DNA of 64,000 nt from Bacillus massilioanorexius (GTDB taxonomy: Bacteria; Bacillota; Bacilli; Bacillales; DSM-1321), in contig NZ_CABKRX010000084.1 of assembly GCF_902374955.1 (NCBI RefSeq), forward strand, positions 61,202 to 125,201. Direction: 5' to 3'. Positions 43,058-52,552 of the stretch are shown piece by piece. The translations under genes were made by a program, and so were the position numbers. The notes beneath the pieces were generated by a model. That model did not search any database. It had not been told where the DNA came from and was given only the letters and a program-made list of their open reading frames with translations. Every line of letters begins with the position of its first letter. Position 1 is the first letter of the stretch.

Positions 43058-44191
43058 AACTATTTTCTCCAAGAATCGCTTGAATGATCCTACCAGGTGT
43101 AGCTTTTATCATATCATCCGGTACATTTTGGCCATTTGTGATAAAGGCAGTTTGGACTTTATAACGTTCCATCATGTTGTACATCGCACCATAACTCGAT
43201 GTTTCATCCATTTTTGTGAAAATGAAATGGGAAATAGGAATTAATGAAAACTGTTCATATATATCTTCCATATCTCGTTGTTTACTAGTTAAAGATAATA
43301 CGAGATAGGTTTCCATATCAGCGTCAAAGGAAATAATCTTTTGAAGTTCTTCAACATACTCTTTATTTCGAAAATTTCGTCCTGCAGTATCAATAAACAC
43401 TAAATCATAATGAGCAAACCGAGTAGCAGCTTGCTTAAAATCTTCTACATTATAAGCAACTTCGATAGGAACATTTAATATTTTGGCATATGTTTTCAAT
43501 TGATCAATCGCTGCTATACGATAAGTATCAGTAGTAATAAAAGCTATTTTTTTCTGATACTTTAATGCATTTTCAGCAGCTAATTTAGCCAAGGTGGTTG
43601 TCTTGCCCACTCCTGTTGGTCCTACTACATTCACAAATTTTTTCTGAAACAATGATGTTGATTCTACTTTTAATTTAGAAAGTAAAAAATCCTTCGTTAT
43701 CTTCACACATTCGTCATAAGACTTTTGCTCTGCACGTTCAGCAAAAACAGCTTCAAGATCTGAAATAATACCTTTTGAAATTTCCTGCTGTTCGAGAAGC
43801 TGAACGACTTTCTGCTCAACTTCACTTAAATTGGCCTGATTATTGATATTTAAACCTCTAATAATTTTTTTAATTCTGTAATTTCTTTTAAAACTTCCCG
43901 CTGTGTTTGATCCTCTTCTTTTGTGAATTTTGAAGGATTTAATGACTCTATATTCCTATTATTTTGAAAAGCTGTCGTTTTAGGTTTCTCCTTTTTAATA
44001 GGCATTTGTTCCATTCCTGTTTGCGGATCTATGGCAGCTATTACTTCGATATTACGTTTTTTAAAAAAGCCTAGAAACCCACCAGTGTAAAATACTTTCG
44101 AATTTAAAATAACAGCATCGTTTCCTAGTTCCGCTCGAACTTGCTTCATCGCTTCATTCATTGTTGCTGCTTGATATTTTTTTATTTTCAT
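43050..44191 (-). pseudogene. flhF: Flagellar SRP-type GTPase FlhF, frameshifted as sequenced
   Basis: The ATG at 44191 opens a 113-codon frame with the FlhF N-terminus (MKIKKYQAATMNEAMKQVRAELGNDAVILNSK) that stops at TAA 43850-43852. In the -1 frame, coding continues without a stop from at least 43856 (GLNINNQANLSEVEQKVVQLL...) through the NG GTPase domain (VVGPTGVGKTTTLAKLAA, DLVFIDTAGRN) to the stop at 43050. The two parts together make about 380 aa, the FlhF family length. There is an in-frame A AAA AAA run at 43865-43871 just before the break. So this is a one-base lesion, a sequencing error, or programmed -1 slippage. The second part lacks a good own start; GTG at 43706 sits mid-domain. 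FlhF overlaps flhA (TAATG) and flhG. Confidence 0.85.
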
Positions 44192-46227
44192 TAGCTAACG
44201 TTCACCACACCTACACTTTGAATTTCTACTTCTGCTTCTAATTCGTTATATGACAAAATTGGTACTTGAGGAAAATACCTTTCTGTTAATTGTCTGACAT
44301 ACATTCTAACCGCCGGAGAGCATAAGACAACAGGTGCTTGCTCCATAACAGCTACCTCTTCTAATTTAGTAGCTAATGATGTCAGTATTTCTTGTGTATC
44401 GTTTGGATCCATCGATAAAAAATTACCATGTTCTGTTTGTTGTACACTATCAGCTATCATTTTTTCTACTTTTCCAGAAACCGTTATCACCTTTAATGAA
44501 CTTTCTCCATTTAAATATTGCTGAGTAATTTGTCTAGCTAAATTCTGACGAACATATTCAGTTAAAAGATCTGTATCAGAAGACAACTTTCCATAATCCG
44601 CCAAAGTTTCGAAAATTACCGGTAAATTCCGAATAGAAATTTTTTCTTTTAATAATTTAGCTAATACTTTTTGAATTTCTCCAACAGACAATGGATTTGG
44701 TGTTACTTCTTCTACTAAAATCGGAGATGTTTCATTTAAATGATCAATTAGTTGTTTTGTTTCCTGTCTACCGATCAGTATATGCGCATTCGCTTTAATC
44801 ACTTCTGTTATATGAGTTGATACAACACTTGGAGGATCGACTACAGTATATCCTAACATTTCTGCTTGTTCTTTCATCTCTTCAGTAATCCACTTTGCTG
44901 GAAGCCCAAAAGATGGTTCAATCGTGTCTATTCCTTCAATTTGATCATCATCAGTACCTGGACTCATTGCTAAATAATGATCTAATAGAAGCTCACCTCT
45001 AGCTAACTCATTCCCTTTAATTTTCAAGCGATATTCATTTGGGTTTAATTGAATATTATCTCGAATTCTCACTACAGGTATAACCAAACCCATTTCAATT
45101 GCTAATTGTCTACGAATCATCACAACCCGATCTAATAAGTCTCCACCTTGGTTCGTGTCAGCGAGTGGTATTAATCCATATCCAAACTCAAACTCAATTG
45201 GATCTACACTTAATAAATTCACAACACTATCAGGACTCTTCATTTCATCTGTCTGCAATTCTTCCTCAATAGTTTGAAGCTCTTCTTCATCTTGAACTGG
45301 TGTACGACTAATCATATAACCACCACCAATTAATAGTGCAGCGATTGGTAAAGTATAAATATTACTAATTGGTGTTAATAAGCCTAATAAAGCAATTGTT
45401 CCGCCAGTAACATACATCATTTTGGGATAAGCAAATAATTGTGACGTGATATCTGATCCAAGATTTCCGTTTGATGCTGCTCTTGTTACTGTAATACCAG
45501 TTGCTGTTGAAATTAAAAGAGCTGGTACTTGTGTTACGATCCCATCACCAACTGTTAAAAGTGTAAAATGTGTTGCAGCTTCTCCAAAACTTAAATCCAG
45601 CTGCGTTACACCAATAATGATCCCAAAAATTAAGTTGATTAATACAATAATAATCCCAGCAATAGCATCTCCTTTTACAAACTTACTGGCACCATCCATT
45701 GATCCATAAAAATCCGCTTCTCTTCCAATCTTTTCACGACGTTCTCTTGCTTCTTTTTCAGAAATTAAACCTGCATTCATATCTGCATCTATACTCATCT
45801 GTTTCCCAGGCATTGCATCTAGTGTAAATCGAGCAGCTACCTCGGAAACACGTTCAGAACCTTTAGTAATAACAATAAATTGAATGATTACCAAAATCAG
45901 AAACACTACCATGCCGACAAGGACATTCCCACCTACTACAAATGTACCAAATGTTTCTACAACTCCACCTGCTTCTCCATGAGTTAAAATAGAACGTGTT
46001 GTAGACACATTTAGTCCCAAACGAAATAACGTTAATAGTAATAATAACGAAGGAAAAATAGAAAACTCTAATGGCTCTTTCATGTTCATCGTAGTTAGTA
46101 GTACAGTAAGCGCAAGAGAAATATTACATAGAATGAGAATACTTAATAACCATGTAGGTAACGGAATAATTAACATGGCTACAATCATTATGACACTTAT
46201 TAAAACAGACAAATCTCTTGCTGACAT
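44191..46227 (-). CDS. flhA: Flagellar export gate protein FlhA
   Basis: Core of the type III export gate. It has 678 aa from ATG at 46227 (MSARDLSVLISVIM), with AGGAGA seven bases upstream; a TTG six codons earlier is unlikely. The N-terminal eight-helix domain contains the FHIPEP region (FPSLLLLLTLFRLGLNVSTTR and DAMPGKQMSIDADMNAGLIS), and a cytoplasmic domain of about 350 residues follows. Its stop overlaps the flhF start as TAATG. Confidence 0.96.
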   Translation of the reverse strand: MSARDLSVLISVIMIVAMLIIPLPTWLLSILILCNISLALTVLLTTMNMKEPLEFSIFPSLLLLLTLFRLGLNVSTTRSILTHGEAGGVVETFGTFVVGGNVLVGMVVFLILVIIQFIVITKGSERVSEVAARFTLDAMPGKQMSIDADMNAGLISEKEARERREKIGREADFYGSMDGASKFVKGDAIAGIIIVLINLIFGIIIGVTQLDLSFGEAATHFTLLTVGDGIVTQVPALLISTATGITVTRAASNGNLGSDITSQLFAYPKMMYVTGGTIALLGLLTPISNIYTLPIAALLIGGGYMISRTPVQDEEELQTIEEELQTDEMKSPDSVVNLLSVDPIEFEFGYGLIPLADTNQGGDLLDRVVMIRRQLAIEMGLVIPVVRIRDNIQLNPNEYRLKIKGNELARGELLLDHYLAMSPGTDDDQIEGIDTIEPSFGLPAKWITEEMKEQAEMLGYTVVDPPSVVSTHITEVIKANAHILIGRQETKQLIDHLNETSPILVEEVTPNPLSVGEIQKVLAKLLKEKISIRNLPVIFETLADYGKLSSDTDLLTEYVRQNLARQITQQYLNGESSLKVITVSGKVEKMIADSVQQTEHGNFLSMDPNDTQEILTSLATKLEEVAVMEQAPVVLCSPAVRMYVRQLTERYFPQVPILSYNELEAEVEIQSVGVVNVS

Positions 46228-46268
46228 AAAATTCTCTCCTAACAACCTAGTAATTAGTAAAACTAGCT

Positions 46269-47351
46269 TTAAATTTTTCCTTTAGTTTTATAAACAAAGG
46301 CAAGAATCTCAGCCACCGCTTTAAAAAACTCTTCTGGGATTACTTGTCCAATTTCTGTTTGGTCATATAACGCTCTAGCTAATGGGCGATTTTCTACTGT
46401 TATCACATTATTTTCTTTCGCAACATATTTTATTTTCTGGGCAATAAAATCGACACCCTTTGCAACAACATATGGTGCATCACTTTTACTTTCATCATAT
46501 TTAATAGCTATGGCAAAATGGGTAGGGTTCGTTATGACTACATCGGCATGAGGAACTTCAGCCATCATTCTTTGCATAGCCATCTCACGCTGTCTTTGCT
46601 TAATTTTCGATTTAATAAGCGGGTCTCCTTCAGTGTTTTTATACTCATCTTTAATATCCTGTTTCGACATTCGAATACTTTTTTCAAAATCATATTTTTG
46701 ATAAAAATAATCAAGTATTGCAATAATAAATAATACCAAAGAAGAAAAGAAGCCTACTTTAACTGTAATATCAGCCAATGTTGCTAAAGCTGCACCTACT
46801 GATTTCTGCGAGAGAATTAGGATTTCGTCCAATCTAGACCATATAACCAAAAACGCTACAAAACCTACTAAAGATATTTTTAAAATTGACTTAAACAATT
46901 CAACAATTGCTCTCAATGAAAAAATTCTCTTGAAACCAGAAATTGGATTGATCTTATTTAATTTAAACTGAATTGTTTCTGTGGAAAACAAAACACCAAC
47001 TTGCATATAATTCGCAATAACTCCACCAACCATTGTGGCAAGCATAATAGGCAAAAGAAAGGTTGCTGCTTTCTCAGCCATTGTAATAAAAATTATATGT
47101 ATATTTTTTTCAGATAATGGTAAAAGCATATATTGTTCAAATGTCATTGTATAAATTTCCAAAGCAATGTTTTTTAAATAGCCACCTAAAAGTGTTAATA
47201 CTCCAAAGCTAGCAAACAAGACAAAAGCTGTATTAATATCCTGACTTTTTGCTACTTGCCCTTTTTTTCTGGCATCTTGTCTTTTTTTAGGAGTTGCTTT
47301 TTCTGTCTTTTCACCCGAAAAAAATTGTAAATCAAGCGAAAGCCATTCCAT
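46269..47351 (-). CDS. flhB: Flagellar export switch protein FlhB
   Basis: Export-substrate specificity switch, 360 aa. Four N-terminal helices are followed by the cytoplasmic autocleaving domain, with the NPTH motif in ADVVITNPTHFAIAIKYDE. It adjoins fliR directly, without a gap. Confidence 0.96.
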   Translation of the reverse strand: MEWLSLDLQFFSGEKTEKATPKKRQDARKKGQVAKSQDINTAFVLFASFGVLTLLGGYLKNIALEIYTMTFEQYMLLPLSEKNIHIIFITMAEKAATFLLPIMLATMVGGVIANYMQVGVLFSTETIQFKLNKINPISGFKRIFSLRAIVELFKSILKISLVGFVAFLVIWSRLDEILILSQKSVGAALATLADITVKVGFFSSLVLFIIAILDYFYQKYDFEKSIRMSKQDIKDEYKNTEGDPLIKSKIKQRQREMAMQRMMAEVPHADVVITNPTHFAIAIKYDESKSDAPYVVAKGVDFIAQKIKYVAKENNVITVENRPLARALYDQTEIGQVIPEEFFKAVAEILAFVYKTKGKI

Positions 47352-48128
47352 CTATGCTCCTCCCATCCATTCCATTAGCCCTCTCATTGTTACAAGCGTA
47401 TATTCAAACAAATGACCAACTACTGTCATCATAACTGCCATGACAATGAGGAGCACAACAAAGCTAACAGCTATTTTTATTGGAATCCCTACCACGAAAA
47501 TATTTAGTTGTGGAACGGTACGAGCAAGTATCCCTAAAGCTACGTCAACAATAAATAAACTTCCAACAACTGGAACGGACATTTGAAAAGCTATAACAAA
47601 AGCTTGATTAAAACTTTTTATAATAAATTCTAACAAACCTTCTTTTCCAAAATTCACAAACAACTGATCGATCGGTATAAATTGATAGCTATTAAAGATT
47701 CCATCCAATAATAAATGATGACCATTTGTAGCTAACAAAAACAATAAAGCAAATGTATATAAATATTGACCAACCAAAGGACTTTGAACACCTGTTTGAG
47801 GGTCAATAACGTTTGCAATAGCAAATCCCATCTGAAAATCAATGAATCCTCCTGCTATTTGAATAGCAGTTAATATCATAAAAGCTGTAAAACCTATCAT
47901 TAATCCAACTAATGCTTCTTTAAGAATTAAAATGAAATATGTATAGTCGAAGTCAAGAGTTGGAATATCAATGGTATAATACATAATCCAAGCCAAAAAA
48001 AAGCTTAAACCAATGCGATGCATGGCTGGAACTGTTTTATACGAAAATATCGGCATCGTTACAAAAAAAGAAGTAACTCGTACTAAAATTAATAGAAAAC
48101 CTGCAAAGGATGGAACTAAATTTTCCAT
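47352..48128 (-). CDS. fliR: Flagellar export gate protein FliR
   Basis: Membrane component of the FliPQR core complex; 258 aa from ATG at 48128, four bases after the fliQ stop. Hydrophobic helices cover most of the length, and IDFQMGFAIANVIDPQTGVQSPLVGQYLYTFALL is a family signature. Confidence 0.93.
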   Translation of the reverse strand: MENLVPSFAGFLLILVRVTSFFVTMPIFSYKTVPAMHRIGLSFFLAWIMYYTIDIPTLDFDYTYFILILKEALVGLMIGFTAFMILTAIQIAGGFIDFQMGFAIANVIDPQTGVQSPLVGQYLYTFALLFLLATNGHHLLLDGIFNSYQFIPIDQLFVNFGKEGLLEFIIKSFNQAFVIAFQMSVPVVGSLFIVDVALGILARTVPQLNIFVVGIPIKIAVSFVVLLIVMAVMMTVVGHLFEYTLVTMRGLMEWMGGA

Positions 48129-48132
48129 ATTA

Positions 48133-48402
48133 TTAACCAACAAACCTATTTAAATTTGAAAATATTTCAGTTGCATACGACACCATCCGTGATAGCATCC
48201 AAGGGCCGAAGAAAATTAAACCTATTAGTACAGCCACAATCTTTGGAACAAAAGCTAAAGTTTGTTCCTGAATTTGGGTTGTTGCTTGAAAAATACTAAC
48301 TAGTAGACCGACACCCAACGCCAACAATAGTAAGGGAGCACTAATAATGATAATCGTATAAACTCCTTTTTCTGCTACATTAATTACAAATTCTGGACTC
48401 AT
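48133..48402 (-). CDS. fliQ: Flagellar export gate protein FliQ
   Basis: 89-aa two-helix subunit of the FliPQR complex, with LLVSIFQATTQIQEQTLAFVPKI as the family signature. It follows fliP by 13 bp. Confidence 0.94.
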   Translation of the reverse strand: MSPEFVINVAEKGVYTIIIISAPLLLLALGVGLLVSIFQATTQIQEQTLAFVPKIVAVLIGLIFFGPWMLSRMVSYATEIFSNLNRFVG

Positions 48403-48415
48403 ATTTTTTCACCAA

Positions 48416-49081
48416 CTAAAAACTTTGTAGTAAAGATTTTACAACTAAATACCAACCATCAACTAAAACAAATAATAATATTTTAAAAGGTAACGAAATC
48501 ATAACAGGCGGCAACATCATCATCCCCATGGACATTAATACACTCGCCACAATCATATCAATCACTAGAAAAGGTATAAAAATCATAAATCCAATTTGAA
48601 AAGCTGTTTTCATTTCACTAATTGCAAAAGCTGGTACAAGTGCAGTTAATGGAATGTCTTTAATGCTCTCAGGCCTTTCCATCTCAGCATATGAAAGAAA
48701 TAATTCTAAATCTTTTTGCCTTGTATGTTTACTCATAAACTCTTTAAAAGGAAGGGAACCTGCTTCATACGCTTGTTCTAAGTTTATTTCTTCTTTAAAT
48801 AAAGGCGTTAGTGCCTTATCATTCACCTCTTGAAATGTCGGAGCCATTATGAAAAATGTCATAAATAATGCTATTCCTATTAATACTTGTGTGGGAGGCA
48901 TCTGTTGTGTTGCTAGCGATGTTCTCACAAACCCTAAAACAATTATAATTCTAGTAAAACAAGTCATTAGGATTAGTATGCTAGGCGCTAATGATAATAC
49001 TGTAAAGACTATTAACATTTTTACTGACGTCGAGACATTAGAAGGATCGCTGCTATTAAAAAACTCCATCACTTCATTCAT
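48416..49081 (-). CDS. fliP: Flagellar export gate protein FliP
   Basis: 221 aa, identical in length to B. subtilis FliP. Signatures: TCFTRIIIVLGFVRTSLATQQMPPTQVLIGIALFMTFFIMAP and VIDMIVASVLMSMGMMMLPPVMISLPFKILLFVLVDGW. It overlaps the end of fliO by 8 bp. Confidence 0.96.
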   Translation of the reverse strand: MNEVMEFFNSSDPSNVSTSVKMLIVFTVLSLAPSILILMTCFTRIIIVLGFVRTSLATQQMPPTQVLIGIALFMTFFIMAPTFQEVNDKALTPLFKEEINLEQAYEAGSLPFKEFMSKHTRQKDLELFLSYAEMERPESIKDIPLTALVPAFAISEMKTAFQIGFMIFIPFLVIDMIVASVLMSMGMMMLPPVMISLPFKILLFVLVDGWYLVVKSLLQSF

Positions 49082-49763
49082 TGTCAGATTTCACCTTCTT
49101 CTGTACTTCATCGCTCAGTTTTTTTCGACTATTAGACATTTCCTCAAGCTGCTTTTTAAAATGTGTCATAAATGTACTATTATCGCTTTGCTTTTCACCA
49201 TATTTATTTAGTGTTTTAGAAAATTTAGCAGTAACTGATGTTGTTTCAGTCTGACCATTGAAACTTTCCATTAATGAAGCGATTTCATCTTCATTCTCTA
49301 TTTCTCCGAGTAGTTGAACATCATCCCCAACACCAACAATATACACGGAATTACCAATCTTCACGAGCTGAATAGACTTATTGTTTCCTAAGTTTGTTCC
49401 ACCTAAGTTTTTAATATAGCTTCCTTTCTGATAAGCTCTACTCTTTTTATTAATAAACTTCAGTAGAAAATATAGAAGAGCTAGAACAAAAATAAACGCA
49501 GCAATCATACGAATAAAATCCATAAATGAAAAAGTTGATGAGGTTGATTCAGTTGAAGTCAATGATGATTGCTCGTCTTGTTTTGCTTGTTTTTTCTCAT
49601 CTTCTTTACTTTGTTGTTCGGTATCCTTAATTTCTTTGTTTTTATTTCCAATAACTTCATTTACCATTGCATCTGAATTTTCCGCATAACCAACACTACA
49701 CAATGAAAAAATCAGAAATATAGTTAAACAACTTGCCTTACACAGCTTTGATAGTAACGTCAA
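49074..49763 (-). CDS. fliO: Flagellar export component FliO (FliZ of Bacillus)
   Basis: 229 aa. A probable signal peptide (about residues 9-27, ending GYAEN) is followed by a Glu/Lys/Ser/Thr-rich linker and a transmembrane helix near residues 84-106, then a cytoplasmic FliO domain (LGGTNLGNNKSIQLVKIGNSVYIVGVGDDVQLL) and a coiled tail. FliO acts as a chaperone for FliP assembly. The start is TTG at 49763, preceded by AAGGTG. Confidence 0.88.
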   Translation of the reverse strand: MTLLSKLCKASCLTIFLIFSLCSVGYAENSDAMVNEVIGNKNKEIKDTEQQSKEDEKKQAKQDEQSSLTSTESTSSTFSFMDFIRMIAAFIFVLALLYFLLKFINKKSRAYQKGSYIKNLGGTNLGNNKSIQLVKIGNSVYIVGVGDDVQLLGEIENEDEIASLMESFNGQTETTSVTAKFSKTLNKYGEKQSDNSTFMTHFKKQLEEMSNSRKKLSDEVQKKVKSDNE

Positions 49764-49814
49764 TAGTACCTACACCTTCTTACTGCAAAAAAATAATATT
49801 TGAAAAGTTAGCCT

Positions 49815-49842
49815 CTCAAAAGTGATAAAAATCACTTTTGAG
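49815..49842 (-). terminator. 12-bp hairpin between cheY and fliO
   Basis: CTCAAAAGTGAT and its exact complement flank a 4-base A loop (49827-49830). On the minus strand it is followed by AGGCTAACTTTTC, a modest T-tract. It may attenuate transcription or stabilise the upstream message within the operon. Confidence 0.55.
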
Positions 49843-49864
49843 TCAGCCACTTACTAAATTTCAA

Positions 49865-50227
49865 CTAACTTAATGCTTTGTTAATAGCTTCTAAAACACG
49901 ATCTGCCTGAAATGGTTTTACAATAAAGTCTCTTGCTCCAGCCTGAATAGCATCAATTACCATTGCTTGTTGACCCATAGCTGAACACATGATAATTTTT
50001 GCTGCTGGATTGATTTTTTTAATTTCCTTTAATGCCGTTATTCCATCCATTTCTGGCATAGTAATGTCCATTGTAACTAAATCAGGTTGTATTTCTTTAT
50101 ATTTTTCAACGGCTTGCATTCCATCTGCTGCTTCACCAACAATATCAAATCCATTTTTCGATAAAATATCCTTTATCATCATTCTCATAAATGCAGCGTC
50201 GTCTACAATTAAAATCTTATGTGCCAT
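49865..50227 (-). CDS. cheY: Chemotaxis response regulator CheY
   Basis: 120-aa single receiver. D9/D10, the phospho-acceptor D54 (LVTMDITMPEMDG) and the lysine in FIVKPFQADRV are all present. It binds FliM in the C-ring to set rotation; FliY and CheC dephosphorylate it. It lies 20 bp after fliY, with GGAGGT upstream. Confidence 0.97.
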   Translation of the reverse strand: MAHKILIVDDAAFMRMMIKDILSKNGFDIVGEAADGMQAVEKYKEIQPDLVTMDITMPEMDGITALKEIKKINPAAKIIMCSAMGQQAMVIDAIQAGARDFIVKPFQADRVLEAINKALS

Positions 50228-50247
50228 TAAAAACTTACCTCCAAATA

Positions 50248-51513
50248 TTAACGTAATTTTTTCAATCGATCGCTTTGACTCAAAATATCGGTTACACGAA
50301 CACCAAAGTTTTCATCAATAACAACAACTTCGCCTTTTGCAATTAAACGATTATTAACAAGAATGTCAACTGGTTCACCTGCTAATTTATCTAGTTCAAT
50401 AATAGATCCACTAGCCAATTCTAAGATTTCTTTTATAGAGCGATCTGTTCTTCCTAATTCAACAGTCACTTGTAAAGGTATATCAAGTAACATATCTAAA
50501 TTTTTCGCCTCTGATTCTTGTAAATGATAAGGTTCAAAGCTTGAAAAATTCGCTGGTTGAACATTAACAGACTGACTTGGCTGCGTAAATTGAGTACCAA
50601 AATATTGTGGTCCATTATTTGGTGCTTGTGTTTGCATTGGTATTGGTTGCTGTTGATACATCATTTGTTGCTGTTGTTGTAATTGTTGTTGCTGCTGTTC
50701 TATGAAACTTTCTTGTAGTGGAATATTAGCTTGTCCGAAACCACTTTCATAATCATTCGTTTGAACGGAACGATCTTGAACTACATCAACTGTTTTCTTC
50801 TCTTCAATTTTTGAGTCAGAAGTTGATGCATTCATCAGCTCGTTAACTAGTTCCTTCGAAAACTTAACTGGTAGAAGTTGCATAATATTTGAATCAATTA
50901 AGTTTCCAATTTTCAATCGAAAAGATATTTTCACCAAATAATTATCAGGTGGAATGACTTCTTCTCCTTCTCCTGTTTGTATATTTAATAAATCAATGCT
51001 AGGAGGAGAAATATCTACCTTTTTTCTAAATACAGTTGACATTGATGTAGCCGCAGACCCCATCATTTGATTCATTGCTTCCTGTACAGCACTTAATTGA
51101 ATATCACCTAATAATTCTGGAGGATTCAACCCATCGCCACCAAGCATTAAATCTGCGATAATAGCTGCATCAGTTTGTTTAATAACTAGTAAATTCACTC
51201 CAGAGAAGCCATCTGTATATGTTACTTGGATAGCTACATATGGATGTGAAAATTCACGTTGAAGATCCTCACGATCCACTAAAGATAATGTAGGTGTCGT
51301 AATTTCGACTTTTTGACTTAATAAAGTCGACAAAGCCGTTGCTGAACTTCCAAAAGAAATATTGCCAATTTCCCCTAAAGTATCTTGTTCCATAATACTT
51401 AAATAATCATCAATAAGAGGAGGGGTGTCTACTCCATGGTCATCATCTTCATCTGTACCTTTTAATAATGCGTCAATTTCATCTTGAGATAACATATCTT
51501 CACTTATCATCAT
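50248..51513 (-). CDS. fliY: Flagellar switch protein/CheY-P phosphatase FliY
   Basis: 421 aa. The N-terminus has the FliM-like CheY-binding segment LSQDEIDALL, then a CheC-like core with two phosphatase motifs (LGEIGNISFGSSATALSTLL and VQEAMNQMMGSAATSMST). A Gln-rich linker (about residues 262-300) precedes the C-terminal SpoA domain (LLDIPLQVTVELGRTDRSIKEILEL). It overlaps fliM by 14 bp, so translation is coupled. ATG at 51513 or the next codon may be used. Confidence 0.95.
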   Translation of the reverse strand: MMISEDMLSQDEIDALLKGTDEDDDHGVDTPPLIDDYLSIMEQDTLGEIGNISFGSSATALSTLLSQKVEITTPTLSLVDREDLQREFSHPYVAIQVTYTDGFSGVNLLVIKQTDAAIIADLMLGGDGLNPPELLGDIQLSAVQEAMNQMMGSAATSMSTVFRKKVDISPPSIDLLNIQTGEGEEVIPPDNYLVKISFRLKIGNLIDSNIMQLLPVKFSKELVNELMNASTSDSKIEEKKTVDVVQDRSVQTNDYESGFGQANIPLQESFIEQQQQQLQQQQQMMYQQQPIPMQTQAPNNGPQYFGTQFTQPSQSVNVQPANFSSFEPYHLQESEAKNLDMLLDIPLQVTVELGRTDRSIKEILELASGSIIELDKLAGEPVDILVNNRLIAKGEVVVIDENFGVRVTDILSQSDRLKKLR

Positions 51514-52501
51514 TCTCTTCTCCCCCCTTAACAGTATCTAAAATTTGAATGGCCATTTTTTTACCAACCTTACCAGGTTGACCAACAAATTTAGGAATAT
51601 CTCCTACTTTTATTGTAAAAGGCTGATTCAAATGAGTATTCAATTCTATAACATCGCCTAAATCTAATGATAGAAAATCTTGAATGGATATTTCTGTAGA
51701 GCCTAATTCGGCTACCATTGGAATACTTGCACTTTTCACTCTTTGTTCTAATAACACTATTTCTTGCTGTGATCTTTCTTTTTTGATTGTTTGCATCCAT
51801 AAATGGACAGAAAGCTTAGGAATAATAGGTTCTAAAACGACATGCGGTATGCATATATTCATCATTCCAGATGCTTCACCAATTTGCGTGTTAAAAGATA
51901 TGACAATAACCGTTTCATTTGGAGATGCCATTTGTAAAAATTGTGGATTAACTTCAAATTCCGTTAATGTTGGTTCTATTTCTGCTATAGTAGACCATGC
52001 TTCTTGCAAATTTTCAAAGCTTCGTTCAAACAAATTAGACATAATTTTCGTTTCAATTTCCGTTAAACTATCAACCTTATTTACACTAGCTCCCCTACCT
52101 CCCAACACACGATCCATCATCGCATAAGCAATATTAGGGTTAACTTCCATGACAATTCTACCATCTAACGGTGGGACTTCGAATACGTTCAAAATTGTCA
52201 TTTTCGGTATAGATCGGATAAATTCTTCATAAGGTATTTGATCAACGGATGCAACTGAAATTTGTACATAAGTTCGAAGTTGGGCAGAAAAAAATGTCGT
52301 TAATAAACGAGCAAAATTTTCATGAATTCGCGTTAAACTTCTAATTTGATCTTTTGAAAAACGCAAAGCTCTTTTAAAATCATAAACTTTAACTCTCTTC
52401 TCTGTATCTTCTTTCTTTAATTCATCTGCATCCATTTCACCTGTCGATAAAGCTGACAGTAAAGCATCAATTTCATTTTGTGATAAAATTTCACCAGACA
52501 A
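51500..52501 (-). CDS. fliM: Flagellar switch protein FliM
   Basis: 333-aa C-ring protein. EIDALLSAL at the N-terminus binds CheY-P; the CheC-like middle domain and the C-terminal SpoA domain (STEISIQDFLSLDLGDVIELNTHLNQPFTIKVG) are complete. The start is TTG at 52501 with GGGGGTG upstream. Confidence 0.95.
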   Translation of the reverse strand: MSGEILSQNEIDALLSALSTGEMDADELKKEDTEKRVKVYDFKRALRFSKDQIRSLTRIHENFARLLTTFFSAQLRTYVQISVASVDQIPYEEFIRSIPKMTILNVFEVPPLDGRIVMEVNPNIAYAMMDRVLGGRGASVNKVDSLTEIETKIMSNLFERSFENLQEAWSTIAEIEPTLTEFEVNPQFLQMASPNETVIVISFNTQIGEASGMMNICIPHVVLEPIIPKLSVHLWMQTIKKERSQQEIVLLEQRVKSASIPMVAELGSTEISIQDFLSLDLGDVIELNTHLNQPFTIKVGDIPKFVGQPGKVGKKMAIQILDTVKGGEENDDK

Positions 52502-52552
52502 GCATAGTCACCCCCATTTATCACTTATATATAGTTAGCACTGCAAATTACT

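Noticed and set aside
43050..43706. Independent short gene for the FlhF GTPase domain starting at GTG 43706
   Set aside because: The frame continues upstream with clear FlhF-like sequence and no stop back to 43856, and the GTG has no SD. It is the C-terminal part of a split flhF.
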